This document shows positions 26,071-38,379 of a stretch of DNA of 64,000 nt, in pieces. The stretch's first letter is position 1, and each line of letters starts with the position of its first letter. The position numbers and the translations under genes were made by a program. The stretch covers positions 3,043,001 to 3,107,000 of the forward strand of contig NC_092575.1 in NCBI RefSeq assembly GCF_037975245.1. The letters run 5' to 3'. Origin of the DNA: Apostichopus japonicus. Taxonomy: Eukaryota; Echinodermata; Holothuroidea; Aspidochirotida; Stichopodidae. The notes beneath the pieces are model-generated. The model had not been told where the DNA came from. It worked only from the letters and a program-made list of their open reading frames with translations, and ran no database searches.

Positions 26071-26666
26071 ATGAATGTGCTTGCACATAAATTACTTATT
26101 ATATGTCAATTTCTCATATTTAGGCCTATTTCCGTTGTATAAACTTGCTCGCACAGAACTATGCAGTAACTCAACCCATAACATCAACACATTTGTTTGC
26201 TGCTACTTGGCTGTTATTTCCATTTCAGTAAATGAAATGCAACCAGATACTGAAAAATGAAACTCCATTTGACATAAATTTGATGATGATAATTTTATTT
26301 CACATCTGGCAAGTTTGAATTACAGTGTTAATTATGTATGATATATTCATCTATAAACTGTCGATCTTATCTTGCCGGGATGTTAAAAGATCCATAATTA
26401 GCTGCGACTTGATGAAAACTCATTAGTCTATGAAAGAACAATGGACCCTGGTGCTTAATTAAATCACATCAGAAAGTAATGACTAATTAGTGACATAGGT
26501 GATGATTACTTGGCTTCCAAAGTTCAGGTAACTGTCACAGGATATCTGCAAGGTTTATAAGCAACAATTTATACCTGATGGTTCTCTGACTTATCGTAAA
26601 AAGTAAATTCTACTGACTTGTTAGCTATATAAACGTACTATATGTATATGTACATCAGCACCCATG

Positions 26667-27019
26667 CATAGGCGTAGAAGCCCAATTTGAATTGGGGGGG
26701 CTGTAACAACTTGCCTGAAAAAAAAACCAAAATTTTTTGTATCATATAGGCATGCATCGGTTATTACATCGCATGCCAAAAACATACAATCATTTGCCAT
26801 GTTATTACCCTTCCATATTGGTTAGAATTGCTGGGCAAGTCGTTACAATAATAATGATCATAATAATATCAGTGTAACCATTGAAAACAAATTGCAAAAT
26901 ATTTTTTTTCCTTTCAGTAGGTGCCCGAAAAATTCTCAGCATATTGCCCCAATTTTCACAAAAAAATTTATGGGGGCACTCCAGCCACCCCCAAGCCCCC
27001 CCCTCCTCCGACGCCTATG
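26667..27019. mobile_element. Short inverted-repeat transposon, family 3 (CATAGGCGTAG ends)
   Basis: It begins CATAGGCGTAGAAGCCC and ends CCTCCGACGCCTATG. The perfect 8-bp duplication CACCCATG lies at 26659-26666 and 27020-27027. The interior includes GGGGGGGCTGTAACAACTTG and GAAAAATTCTCAGCATATTG, shared with 48744-49128. It is 353 bp with no transposase frame; hAT-like by duplication length. Confidence 0.92.
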
Positions 27020-27515
27020 CACCCATGTCATGTACACTGTAAAACATCATCAAGGCAGCATTGCTTAGCACTACAATTAAAGTGATAAAAGTGTTAGGAA
27101 GGAATGGGTGACAAGATTGTCAGCTTGATGTATCTCCTAACAACACATTAAATGCATCATCTTTCTTGCCTCACACAATAACAACACGGAGGATATTTTT
27201 TACTGACAAAACTAAACATTCTGAACCAATAAAATTGGTGTTTTCACAAACTGAATAAGTTGCATTAATTACTTCATCAATTTAGTATCACAAGATAATC
27301 GTATAAAACAGATCTACTTGATATCTCAATCTTTATAAACATTAAGTAGAAACAAAAATTCAAGTTTTTAGTTGAGATTAAAATGTTCAATTTCTTATGT
27401 CCTTACTATTCTACCATCCCACTTAAAAGCATTTTGTCAAAAAGGGAAAAAAATAGGAAATGTGTGATGAATGATCTATATACAATGACACTAGTGTCAG
27501 TGTGAGATTTGTTAT

Positions 27516-27521
27516 TTTATT
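27516..27521 (-). terminator. Candidate polyadenylation signal of SEC14L copy C
   Basis: AATAAA on the minus strand, 206 nt after the TAA of copy C and the nearest canonical hexamer I noticed. Without transcript data, use of this site is an inference. Confidence 0.5.
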
Positions 27522-27726
27522 ATTAATTCTCTGATAGGTTCCAAAACAAAATAAAAGTAGACCATGCAGAAGAAAAATCCTCAAAAGCAAAATGTTCCAT
27601 AAATAAGCCATTTTTGCTACTGTGCTAAATATAAGTAAAAAAAGTTAGCAAAATGAGAGAAGAGAAAAGAAGGGGGATAGTGGAAGGGCAAACTGTGCCT
27701 CCAAATGTACAAAACTTTTTCTCCTA

Positions 27727-30700
27727 TTATTCATTATCTCCAAGCTCAGCCTTCTCAATGGATTCTTCATCAGGCTCCAGTACCTCAATCTGATAGCTTA
27801 GTGTCTTGTTCTTCATGACCGAGGTATTCTCAAAACAGAAGATGTCTAAAAAGAAACAGAGGAAATGCAAGGACTGAGTGATTCGACACACATCCGAAGG
27901 TATTTTTCTTTCATTCCCACATGTTATTGGATACCCATTCTGCCAGTCTAAATAATGTTTCCCCCACCCCAGTTCTTATAGATATAGAAAAATCCCATTA
28001 ATACAGTATTAAAAGGGTTTTTTTCATCCAAAAGTGTTATTTAAATAGTCCAGATGTGGTTTAAGGGTATGTTCATTAATCAACTCTATCTTGACCATTG
28101 GTGGATTCAGGATTTCATAAACTGGGGAGGATCACTTGGGGTGGGTGGGTGGGGTGCATGGGTGGGGTGGGGTGCATGGGTGGGGTGGAGTGGGGGTGTG
28201 TTAGAGGTCCAGGAGGTAAATATTTTGTAGATACATTAGATAAATCACCACTGAAATAGCAGTGCATAAGCAAAACATTGTTAAAATGTAATACTAAAAC
28301 TAAATACTAAAACTGTTTTAATACCAGTGCCATGTGATGATTAGAAATTACATGTTTGTTGCTAAATTTTAGTGCTAAAAAAATTCAGAAGGGTGGCCCG
28401 GGGCCCTCTCGGGCTGCCTCAAGTGGATCGGCCCCTGCTGACAGTAACAACAAATGCATATTTTTGGGCTTGTGTACTTTTATCACGGGGAAAATGAATG
28501 CCGAAAATACATTCCGCGATGCTCAGTATTTGACCGAAAATAGATTGAAATGCTTACACAAGCCGAGGTCTGCTGCTTCCACTTCTCCATCCACTGGTAT
28601 CACGTGACAGTTATAACTCTTCTCTTCTTTCAACCACTGCTTCTCGTCACCAGCTTTATTCCTCTTGTAGATGCTGAAGGTTATGTCACCGTCATCAGTC
28701 TTGAACACGTACCTACATACATATATACAGACAGACAGACAGATAGATAGACAGACAGATATATACAGACAGACAGACAGACAGACAAACATATAGACAG
28801 ACAGATAGACAGACAGACAGATAGACAGACAGAAAGATAGACAGACAGACAGACAGAAAGATAGACAGACAGACAGAAAGATAGACATATTAAAAGAGAT
28901 GATTAAATGTAGGAAGGATAAGGAGTCTCATTTCAGTTGCACAATTCAAGCTATTAATCCAGAAGAATAATGCTGTACTTTGCAATGGAAAAAAAAATTC
29001 AAAAATGAATATAAAAGTTTATAATACAGCCACTTATTAATACCACATAATTGAAAATCATAATATTGACTCAGACAAATCTGCAGTCAGAGATTAGTAA
29101 TCATCGAGTCTGTTTGAATTCTCTTCTAGTCGAAACTTGTATTTGTTCTTTCAAAATTGTTCGTTTGTTACCCTTTTGGAAGATAAACGTCTTCCATTTT
29201 GATTTACCTGACGGCACTCTCAGGCATCCTTACTTCGTACTTGAGTGCCTTCGCAGCTCCGGGTTTGATGACGATCTTTGTGAGCGATTCTTCTTCAAAG
29301 AGTTGATCCTTCATGTAATAAGATTCGGGGACTTTTCCTCCCAGGACCAACTAAGTATAGAGAAAGAAACAAGAAACGATACCGGTTCTTCAAACATATC
29401 TATAACAAAAATAGTTGAGTGGTTTTTCATAATTTTCCATAAATATGCAGAACAAACTTCAAACCAATACACTACATCAAAAGCATATATTCATCTGATG
29501 TACAAGTGAAAAGGTTGGGGAAGGGATGTCAGGGGAGGGGAAGGGGCATCAGGGCAGTTGTCTGAACAATGGATTTTAAGTTATGTTTACAACTGAAACC
29601 ATTCATCCTTTGATAAAAACATGAAGATGGGATAATGGGGCAAATTTAATATGAAGGATTATGTGTAGGATAGGTCAGTAGGATGCGAAAGCACTAACGT
29701 TCTGCATACCTGGATAGGTTGATAGGACGCTCAAGCCTTAAGTTCTAAGGGTCGGTCTGCATACCTGATTAATTCAAAATATCTTGTAGGCCGATTTTTC
29801 TTTCATAGGCCAGACTGAAATCTCTGACTGGTCCAATTTGGCAAAGGGACTGCAAATTACGAACACAATGGCCTATATCAGCTAAATTGACTGTTGACAT
29901 AAATACCTTGCTGGGACACTTGGGGTCACCATCAGGGTCCACCAGAGTTCCACCCCAGTGCTTGGGTAGTTGATCAGCATCAATGTATTTGAGCAATGTT
30001 TCTTTCCAGTTACTGCTACCTGTAGGTACACAAAAAAAAAACTAATTTGGTTAACAGAAGATTAATAACTTCTTGCATTCAATTACTTTATGGTGTTGTG
30101 CATTAACCTCAATCTAAATTTTGATACCACATTTAAAAAAAGTATATTGCCTGAAATTCAGTATTTTACAAAATTGCTGGAATTTTCCTGCATCATTAGG
30201 TCATACCCACATCAAACCCGCATCAAACCCGCATCAAACCTGCACCAAACCCGCACCAAACCCAGACCAAACCCGCATCAAACCCGCATCAAACCCGCAT
30301 CAAACCCACATCACCAATTTGTATGGTTAAGATACATTTTTGTTTTCCTTCACAAGGCATCTGGCAACAACTGAGTTTAAACACGTCATCAAGTCAATTT
30401 CTAGGTCTTCTTGAGATAGAGGTGAGGGGAAGGGGTGATGAAGAGGGACAGGGGAGAGGGGGCGGATATTTGCTAACTAAAAAGAACAAAGAAAATTACA
30501 CTGGCTTATCTGAATAAAAACATGAAAAGGAAATCATTTTGTCCATTTACAAGAGATGGGGGGGGGGGTGTAATCTAAAGTTTAAGTTACACCTAAGGCT
30601 ACCTCAGAATGTCTTTTACTGACCATTTCACTCCCTCCATGATAAATACTATATAAGCTCTTATGCAGGCAATGTGGAAAGCTAGTACGAAAAATTGTAA

Positions 30701-33700
30701 AAATTTAAATAATATTGGTTTATGAATCAAACAAGTCCTTCCAGAGCAATTATCGCAATAATTAGTATTGTTTGTTTGCAGAGAGAGGTGGAAAGAGAAG
30801 AACCATTTACTTTTTAAAATCTTGACTTTTTTCTTCGTACCCTCATCCAGGAAAGGCTTAACGAGACTGTAAGCTAGAGGAAATATCGCTGGTGGTCTGG
30901 TAACGAAAACTCTCTTAACTGTTTCAGGGTAGTACTGCTCCATAATAACCATCATCTGTATTTTAAAAAGAAAATAAAATTGTTCAAAAATGTCAAAATT
31001 TATCTTTAATTTATTCCTAAATATCAAAATTAGGAAAACAAAAGAGTTCTTTATGGACATTATTCAAGTCTGCAAAACAAGTTTCTTCAATCACACTCTA
31101 AATATGTATTGAAAGAAACATATGTACATATGAGTTAAAGGGCCTGACGTTTCGATCCTAGCAGGACCTTTCTCAGAGGCTAAATGAAACGAAAACAGAC
31201 TAAGAACCAATGAGACACAGATGGACAGACAGTCCAACTAACAGACACACATACAACTAATGAATTTATTTCTTAGCTCTCTGACCACAGAGATCAAAAC
31301 ATCCATTCTAAAATACAGACAGGTTTTTCAATTCAAACTTTTTTTCTCAGTTTGGTCCTCAATTTAATCAATAACTTAATAATTGTAATGGATCAAACTA
31401 GGACACCCTGGCCCACAGATTATATCACCAAATGATGAACACATCGATAAATCGGATTTGAATTCCCCAAATTTCGTCCCCTGGACACTTTTTATACTAA
31501 TATTAATCGTTGCAGCCTGGTAAATTTTAAAATTATTTGGACTTTTTACTTAACTTTTTTTCAAATTAAACTTGACATGTTATGAACTAGGGAGCTAGAA
31601 TGTGATGCAGTTTTAATATAAAAAAACGATGTTTGAAAAATTACTCTAGAAAGAAATTCATCAAATTAAGTCATATTGCTGCTCTGAGGGAGCATAAAAT
31701 GGTGATATAAGAAAAGTAAAGAAACTTTAGTAGAGCCAACTACCTCATTCCACAAGTTAATGAAAGGCTTCCATAAAATGTGAGGTCCTAGACCTTCCAT
31801 GTCAAGAATAAGCGTCAGGCCCTCAACATATCGTCCTTGCTGCAAAGAAAAATGGGTAAGACACCAAATGCAAATCAGATATTTCATCTCATCACAACAC
31901 ATTACATCATTGCCATGTCAGAGGGGGAGGGGAGAGGGTGGGGGATTCATGGCACCTCCATTGTCAGAGGGGGGGGGGACATTCAGTCCCCTGTGAAGAA
32001 TCAAACCACTTCTCAGGGCCTAGGAGGCCCCTCCATAAGTTAGGCTCATCCTCTTTTACCTAAACCTGATCAGGGGAATTTAAAAATTTCCACACACTTG
32101 CTCACTTATTTTAAATCCTGTGCACGACTTTAATGCAATTCATTCTTGAATATAGATAATGTTACAAGAAAACGAATACATATTATACTGACATGAGTAT
32201 ATAGACTATCTTGTAGTACTGGTCAATATGTTCATTCTAAAACCAATATAAAACGAATATAATCTGTCTGTATTTAACGCTCACCTTCTTTGAATTTTCT
32301 TTGGCAATTTCATACATTCGTTCAATCAGATGTATGCCAACCTTCTCTCTTTCACTTGACTTCAAAGAATAAATGATTCCTGGTCAAAATGAAGTGAAAA
32401 TTTGAATTAAAGAAATTGCAAATAAATCTGGAAAAAAAAGAGATAAAAAACTTGAAGATACATATTGCACATAAAAGGGAAATGAATAAGAATAACTTAT
32501 GTAGTCCAAAAGTTTCCGAAGCTAATTCCTTGGATGACAAAATTACTACGAGTAATGGTAAAAACTGACAAAGTGTCATTGTTGAATGGAAAGTAAATTT
32601 GCATGGAATCTGAAGGTTTGCTGGGAAGAAATAGTCCCCCACACAACTTTGTCAGCTGCAGGTTTCTAACAACACTTTCAAGTTATCATGAATTTAAAGG
32701 GAGTGAAGACTCGCGCACAAAGAAACGTCTAATGCCGGTAATCTGACCTAGTTTCGAATGAGGTGTAACAGAAGTGTTAGACACCACCATCGATCGCAGA
32801 AAATACACACACAGCTAGCTACCGTCGGTAATTAGACACTAGTGTACAGTCAATACATACAGCTACGGTCAATACCCACAACACATTGTACATAGTAGCG
32901 ATGGACATCTCAGCAGGGAGTTGTTATGGAACTCCCTGATCTCAGGTCCAGGTTAAAGATAACAAGGTATCTCGTTTCATTACTGTCTGCATTTTGTAGC
33001 GACAAGAAGAAAACTTCACTTGCAAGCAAGCAGAAAGTTAACTTTTTCAGAGCGCGGCACGCGGTTTGGGGCAAGTCTTCAATGCCTTTAATTCACCTGT
33101 CAATTAGTAGTTACAGGAATTAAAAGTAGCGAATGAATCGTAGAAATATTACCTCTTACATCTACCGCACCGATGGCGTCAATCTCCACAGCATTTCCTT
33201 CTTTGTCTACCCCTGGATATCCTCTTGGCCAGTATTTATCCACTGCCTGTAAAAAAAAAAAGAGGGGGGGGATTGCAAGGTGGCCGCTGATGTGAAAACT
33301 TGGAAAACATTGAAACCTAAAGACCCTATCTGGAAATGAGTGAAACGTATATTATCGCTACCATTTATTTATTGTGATGACGTCCCCACCCCCCCCCCCC
33401 CGATCTCTCTCCTTAATATAGTAGGGTGTCATGGTGGACTTGCTTAAAAATACAACTATACAGACTTCATAATAATCGATGAGAAATTGGAGACATTTAG
33501 AAAACTGACCTCGGGTAAAGGATTGTCTTTCGTGAACGTTGACATCTTGTTCTTTATTCTCCATTCCACATTCTGGAGAGAAAATATCAATCAAAATAAA
33601 AAAATATATAAATCTGAATAGAAAATATATCAAGAATATAAATCACAACATGCATAGGCATTGCTTCATAACAGAAACTGCTGTATTAGACTGCAGGTTA

Positions 33701-35656
33701 CATCATCCCTACCCATCCCCCCACCCCTCCTCCCCCTTCCCTCTCCTGAACCAACAGTCACAAACATACTTTCCAGGTCTAACTCCAATGCCATTAGATC
33801 ATCTAGAATTTTTTTTACTTTATTATTATTAATACAGTCCTTTTATTTAAATGCTAAATTTTGATGTGTGCAATAATATGCATTCTTAAGATGACATCGA
33901 AAACAGAACTGGTACATTACAAACCTTCAACAGGCACGATGACATTTTTACCTTAAATTTCAGAGGTTTTAAAAACAATGAATCAAACGTGGTGCTGGCC
34001 AGCGAAACAAAGGTTTTCTTGATTGGACTGAACGTTTAATTAAACTTTCTAAAATTAGGAATAGTCACAAAGACATTGATGAGTATCCAAATTATATCTG
34101 AGAAAATATAGCTTTGATATAATTCCCTTCCTACCTTCCTTAGCATCTCCTCGCTCTTCTTCAGGTTGAAATTTCTTGCTGCAACAAATGAAGGAGGAAA
34201 CTAACTGAACAGAATATGTCAATTAGACCGGCAGCATTCCTGAACATAGACATGTTGATAATTTTGCTCAAAGTTTTTCAAATACTGTGTTCGACAACTT
34301 TCAATCCCCACAATTGAGTCGGACCAAAGTTTAGTGGTGTTGAATTTGCCAGAATCATTACTGTGAAAGTATTGGAGTTCATGCATCGCTGCCCCCCCTC
34401 CCCCTCCTCACCCCACCCAAACTTGAGGGCAGCCTGCAATACTGGTTAAATTTTTCATTTGAGGTGGCTATTATTTGACTGTCTAGAAAATGTGCATGAC
34501 ATTGACTACCTTTTACATTAAAATCTTGACAGGTAATCTTTATGCGATGCAATCCAAAACAATGCAACACAATGCAATGTTGTTTAAGAGTTTTGTTCTT
34601 GATGTTATCAATATACCTGGTTCCCCTACACCATCAGTGGTGACAGGGGACCATGTCCTTCCCCCCCCCCCTTTCCCATAATTGTCATATTAGCAAATAT
34701 GGTGTCATTAATTTGAACATTAGTCTGAATCATTCCCATCCCATCTGCCACCCCCCCCCTCCCCCCTCAATAACTCTGGGTAAGTTTTGTGTACTCTGAG
34801 ACCTACTTTTCATCAACATGAAAGAAGATATTAGTAAAGCCCTTAAAATGATTATTATTATAATAATTATTAATAGCCCTGCTTAGCTCAATTCCAATGA
34901 TGATGATATCATTGAATCTGCTGTTGCCAGGTACATTATATAAACTCTTGTCAAGTCACCCTGTTTTCTGATAAATGTACTATCAGGATTTAGTTTCATC
35001 GAGTGATGTAAAAGCTTTACTACGAGATAGTTTGACATACTTAACTTTACCATCTGTAGTCAACTATGGCAATCAATGGTAATTCACACAAGAAAAAAAC
35101 ACATCATTCCTTAAAGTTTTAAGAAATTATAAACTATCAAAAGTATAAACAAACCTCTAAGGAATCGCAGCAAATAATGGTCTGTGTGTTTCTCCAGCAA
35201 GATGTCCTTCAAATTTTCTCTGAACTAGAGATAAAAGATGCCATGAGAACTTTACTTTACATATATTCTGTGCAGAGTAGTAATATATGTAGGAGTCATA
35301 TATGTAAAAGAATAGGTAGGGTGATAGGGGAATGTGTACAGACCCTCCAACCAACCCCCCCCCCACTCCATATTCAAATCCGACACAAAAATTAAGAAGT
35401 AATTGTAGAATCTTGTATGTAGACCAAATTTTATAGCTTAATTATGCCTCACTACGCCTCACTATATGGGGGGGGGGGTAGGGAACCTCCACATGTGAGA
35501 TAGTCACACCCCCTCTCTTTTAAGCCCCGGATAGTCAACATAAAATGCATTTGTAACATAATAATAGGCCTACAGTACAAAAGAACAGTGGTCATTCATT
35601 ACCTTAGCTAATTTTTCAGCTTGTTCGCTGGACAGGTCACCCACTCGTCCACTCAT
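27727..35656 (-). CDS. SEC14L2: SEC14-like lipid-binding protein, copy C (complete)
   Basis: Twelve coding exons: 35603-35656, 35155-35224, 34135-34178, 33510-33572, 33153-33246, 32285-32379, 31744-31839, 30811-30955, 29907-30019, 29208-29350, 28558-28712, 27727-27845. They total 1191 nt and 396 aa. All twelve exon lengths equal those of copy B, so B and C are recent tandem duplicates. Domains run as in B: CRAL-TRIO N-terminus ([18 protein letters not shown]), SEC14 fold ([45 protein letters not shown]) and GOLD ([35 protein letters not shown]). The protein ends ELGDNE before TAA. By family it is a cytosolic lipid-transfer or sensing protein; the substrate is not readable. The acceptor of exon 11 lies right beside a GACA/GATA microsatellite, and intron 5 holds a TTAA-flanked transposon 62 bp from the exon 5 donor. 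A candidate polyadenylation signal lies about 206 nt past the stop. Confidence 0.95.
28719..28888. repeat. GACA/GATA tetranucleotide microsatellite
   Basis: About 40 tetramers of CAGA/TAGA type. In the transcribed direction it is a (CTGT/CTAT)n tract that ends just before TATATGTATGTAG, the acceptor of exon 11 of SEC14L copy C. The repeat therefore provides the pyrimidine-rich part of that 3' splice site. The minus-strand frame through it reads repeated CLS residues and is not a gene. Confidence 0.93.
30207..30316. repeat. 11-bp minisatellite
   Basis: About ten copies of CATCAAACCCG with variants CACCAAACCCG and GACCAAACCCG. It lies in intron 8 of SEC14L copy C. The short open frame across it is a repeat artefact. 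Confidence 0.9.
31143..31190. repeat. Half of a dispersed inverted-repeat sequence
   Basis: GCCTGACGTTTCGATCCTAGCAGGA-type sequence (here CTGACGTTTCGATCCTAGCA) matches arms of the foldback elements at 38664-38755 and 63161-63506. Only one arm is seen here, in intron 7 of SEC14L copy C. Confidence 0.7.
32694..33091. mobile_element. TTAA-flanked miniature transposon, copy 2
   Basis: TTAA-AGGGAGTGAAGACTCGC at the left and CAAGTCTTCAATGCCT-TTAA at the right, with internal GGTAATCTGACCTAGTTTCG. It is the reverse complement of copies 12234-12611 and 51235-51592. It is in intron 5 of SEC14L copy C, ending 62 bp before the exon 5 donor side (exon end 33153). Confidence 0.87.
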
Positions 35657-38379
35657 TTTGCTGATCTGTTGAATCTTCCTTCTTCCTGAGTTAAGCTTAT
35701 CCTTTATCCGCAGATGGGATTAGTAGCATGAAAGAATCAGATTTAATGAATCACCTCGAGTGACTGACGACCCAACAAGTTCCTCTAACAACCAATTACA
35801 GAAGTGCTGTAATTCTTGGTTAAGTTCAAAGATCATTTAACTTTTAACACATTAGTTTTTCAGTTATCACACACTAATTTCAGAAAGTACAACCCTGGGA
35901 GTTTAAAGTAATAGACGTGATAAGCAAGACGTAATAGCTTTTGTGTCGTTTGAACGATAACAAATCGTATCGATTAAAGGTTATCGTCTGTAATCTTGAT
36001 GTGTTTGATCCCAACCCTCCTAATTACCTTGAGACAGAAGCTCTACCGATAATGGCATCTAACGATTACTAAAGTCTTATCGGAGGATTAAAATAGAAGG
36101 GAAGTTTGAACTGTTGGAACTCCAGACAATCATTAGCAGATGATCTGCGTTAAACAATGAAGTCGTTTGATCTAATATTTGATCAAAGATCTGTGGGTAC
36201 ATGTGTATATATTAATAAAACTCTGGTGTGTGTTGTATGATAGATCAGGGAGCTCCGTGGATAGATCAAGTTTAAAATCAAGTAACAGTTATTAAACGCT
36301 CCACATAGTACATTGAACTTGGTAAAGGTTATATGTAATTAATTAAAAGGGTTAAAGCTAGCTCTGAAGAAGGAGAGAGACTAACTACCCATTCTATAAT
36401 TCTATTGATCAGTGTCAAATTATCGATTAGCCAGATAAGGCAAATGCCTAGAGGACCCAAAGACACCTCAATACGATAGAATTTGAGTTGGAGGAGGCCT
36501 CACAAGGTTCATGATGTCCTTGAGGCTTTTACACAAGATACAGATCTGCTGATCCCCTCCCCCACCCTTTCCCTCCCCCTCCCCATTTGGATCAGATCGT
36601 GCAGTCCAAACAACACACATAGTTTCTGAGGCATTCAGAAGGCATCAAGGCACTTTTTGTTTAGAGGGCATATTCATGCTTGACATTACAGAGAATGGCT
36701 AGTTTACAAATACAGGATATTAATCACATGTATATAAGAAAAAATCAGGATTTTTCAAAAATGTTACTTTTTCTTCACATTTAAAATTGATCAAACAAGT
36801 TGCATGAAATGCACTGCTTTGGGATTTTTCATATCTACATTCACAGAACTATTATTAAGAAAAAGTAAAAGAATTTGTTGTTTAAACATTTTTTATTTCA
36901 GATATAAAAAATACAAATAATTACTTGACAATCTGTTTTGATTGGAAAGTAACAGAAATACAATAAACTTTTGTTATGAACGTTTCTTAATTGTTATCTT
37001 GAATTGCACAATTTATATGAAAAATAGTTAAATTTGACATGGAGATTCAAAATCACATTGAAAAATCATACTTCTTACTGTAATTCTTATGTCAAGGGAA
37101 TAAATGTCCACATTTGAAGCTGCCCAGCAGAAACACAAATTTTCTTTTGTATTTATTCTTTATACTGTATACAAATGTTGATGTACCCTTGGGAAATGGC
37201 TAACTTGATAGAATCATTGTGATCCATATTTTGAAATTATGAATTTTAAGGCGATAGTGTCAGAATAAAACAAAGGGACTAACCATTTTCAAAAGAGAAA
37301 AATCAAAATGTATTGGATTAGTGTCCTAGATAATAATAATGATAATCATAATATCAATAATAATAACAATAATAATACTTTGAGCACCATATAAAGATGT
37401 TAGCAAATTTTGGACACATGTTGTAATTTTTGTAAAAACTTGCTGTTATCACCAACTGACAACAAAAAAAAGGCACAAAAATAAGATAACATTCTAAAAG
37501 TAACAAATGTTATCTCTGATAACTTATGTCATATAGCTAACAGCCAATCAGAGACAAGGATCAGTTAGTTCGTTATTTGCCTGCCTCTCTAAGATAACTA
37601 GTCTGTTGGCTGACAGGCTGTTCCTTTCTAATAGATATATGAAGCAGTCATTAATAAAACTGATTATTCATAACTGAATCTTCATAACTGAATATTCATC
37701 AATAACTGAATATTCATCAATAACTGTATATTCATCAATAACTGAATATAATTAAAAACATCCAGTTGGGATTCTTTTTTTCTATACTGTACTTTAATGT
37801 GCCACTTCAAAGCACTCATGTCAACAGTAAGAGCAGTATGGATACCATATTTCTATCAGTTGAAGGAACCGTGTCAAGACGAAAAATCTTGCTCAGTTTG
37901 AATGAATCAATATCAAATGATAGGTATTATCTCCTCAGACCCTACTGTGCCTTTCGTGTAAAACCAAACACAGCATGAAGGTTTATGTCCTGGCTATAAG
38001 AGGCTGCAGCCCCCTCAGCTTCCTACATTTGACATGGTACCTGAAGGTCAGCAACTGTTCCTACATGTGTGATTTGAAGCGTCATACTGGAGCTGTTAAA
38101 ACTGGCTAACTACAAGAACCAAAGATCAAAGATTTTTAGTGCCACTATTTGATTGTCCTTCCACATAAGATTGTAGATTTTAAAACCAAAGGGATAAAGA
38201 AAACAATCCCAAGTATATGACTTCTCTAACATTCCAAGAAACAATACAATATAATTTAGTGACACTACATTTATGTAGGTAATTGATATTAATAAAAAAA
38301 AATTGTTGCACAATATTGGCTTGAAGGTGAGCTGCATATTTCTGATCTGGATGGTGATCAGACGAGGTCATTCCTATAA
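35657..38379. other. Spacer between SEC14L copy C and PEX12
   Basis: 2.7 kb between the start codon of copy C and the stop codon of PEX12, both minus-strand, so it should hold the PEX12 3' UTR and the copy C promoter. A minus-strand AATAAA lies at 37152-37157, about 1.2 kb past the PEX12 stop. A short repeat lies at 37675-37750. No other gene was recognised. Confidence 0.6.
37675..37750. repeat. 18-bp tandem repeat
   Basis: About four copies of AATAACTGAATATTCATC with small changes, in the presumed 3' UTR or spacer downstream of PEX12. Confidence 0.8.

Larger units (their letters stand above)
25372..27726. other. Intergenic spacer between SEC14L copies B and C
   Basis: 2.36 kb holding the promoter side of copy B and the 3' UTR of copy C. 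It contains a TA microsatellite and a short transposon (listed separately). The rest is AT-rich with short frames only; no further gene was recognised. Confidence 0.65.

Noticed and set aside
28523-28888. 121-aa minus-strand frame beginning with repeated CLS residues
   Set aside because: Its N-terminal part is the translated GACA/GATA microsatellite; only the C-terminal part is real, as exon 11 of SEC14L copy C.
29051-29509. 152-aa plus-strand frame
   Set aside because: It is the antisense shadow of exon 10 of SEC14L copy C (29208-29350).
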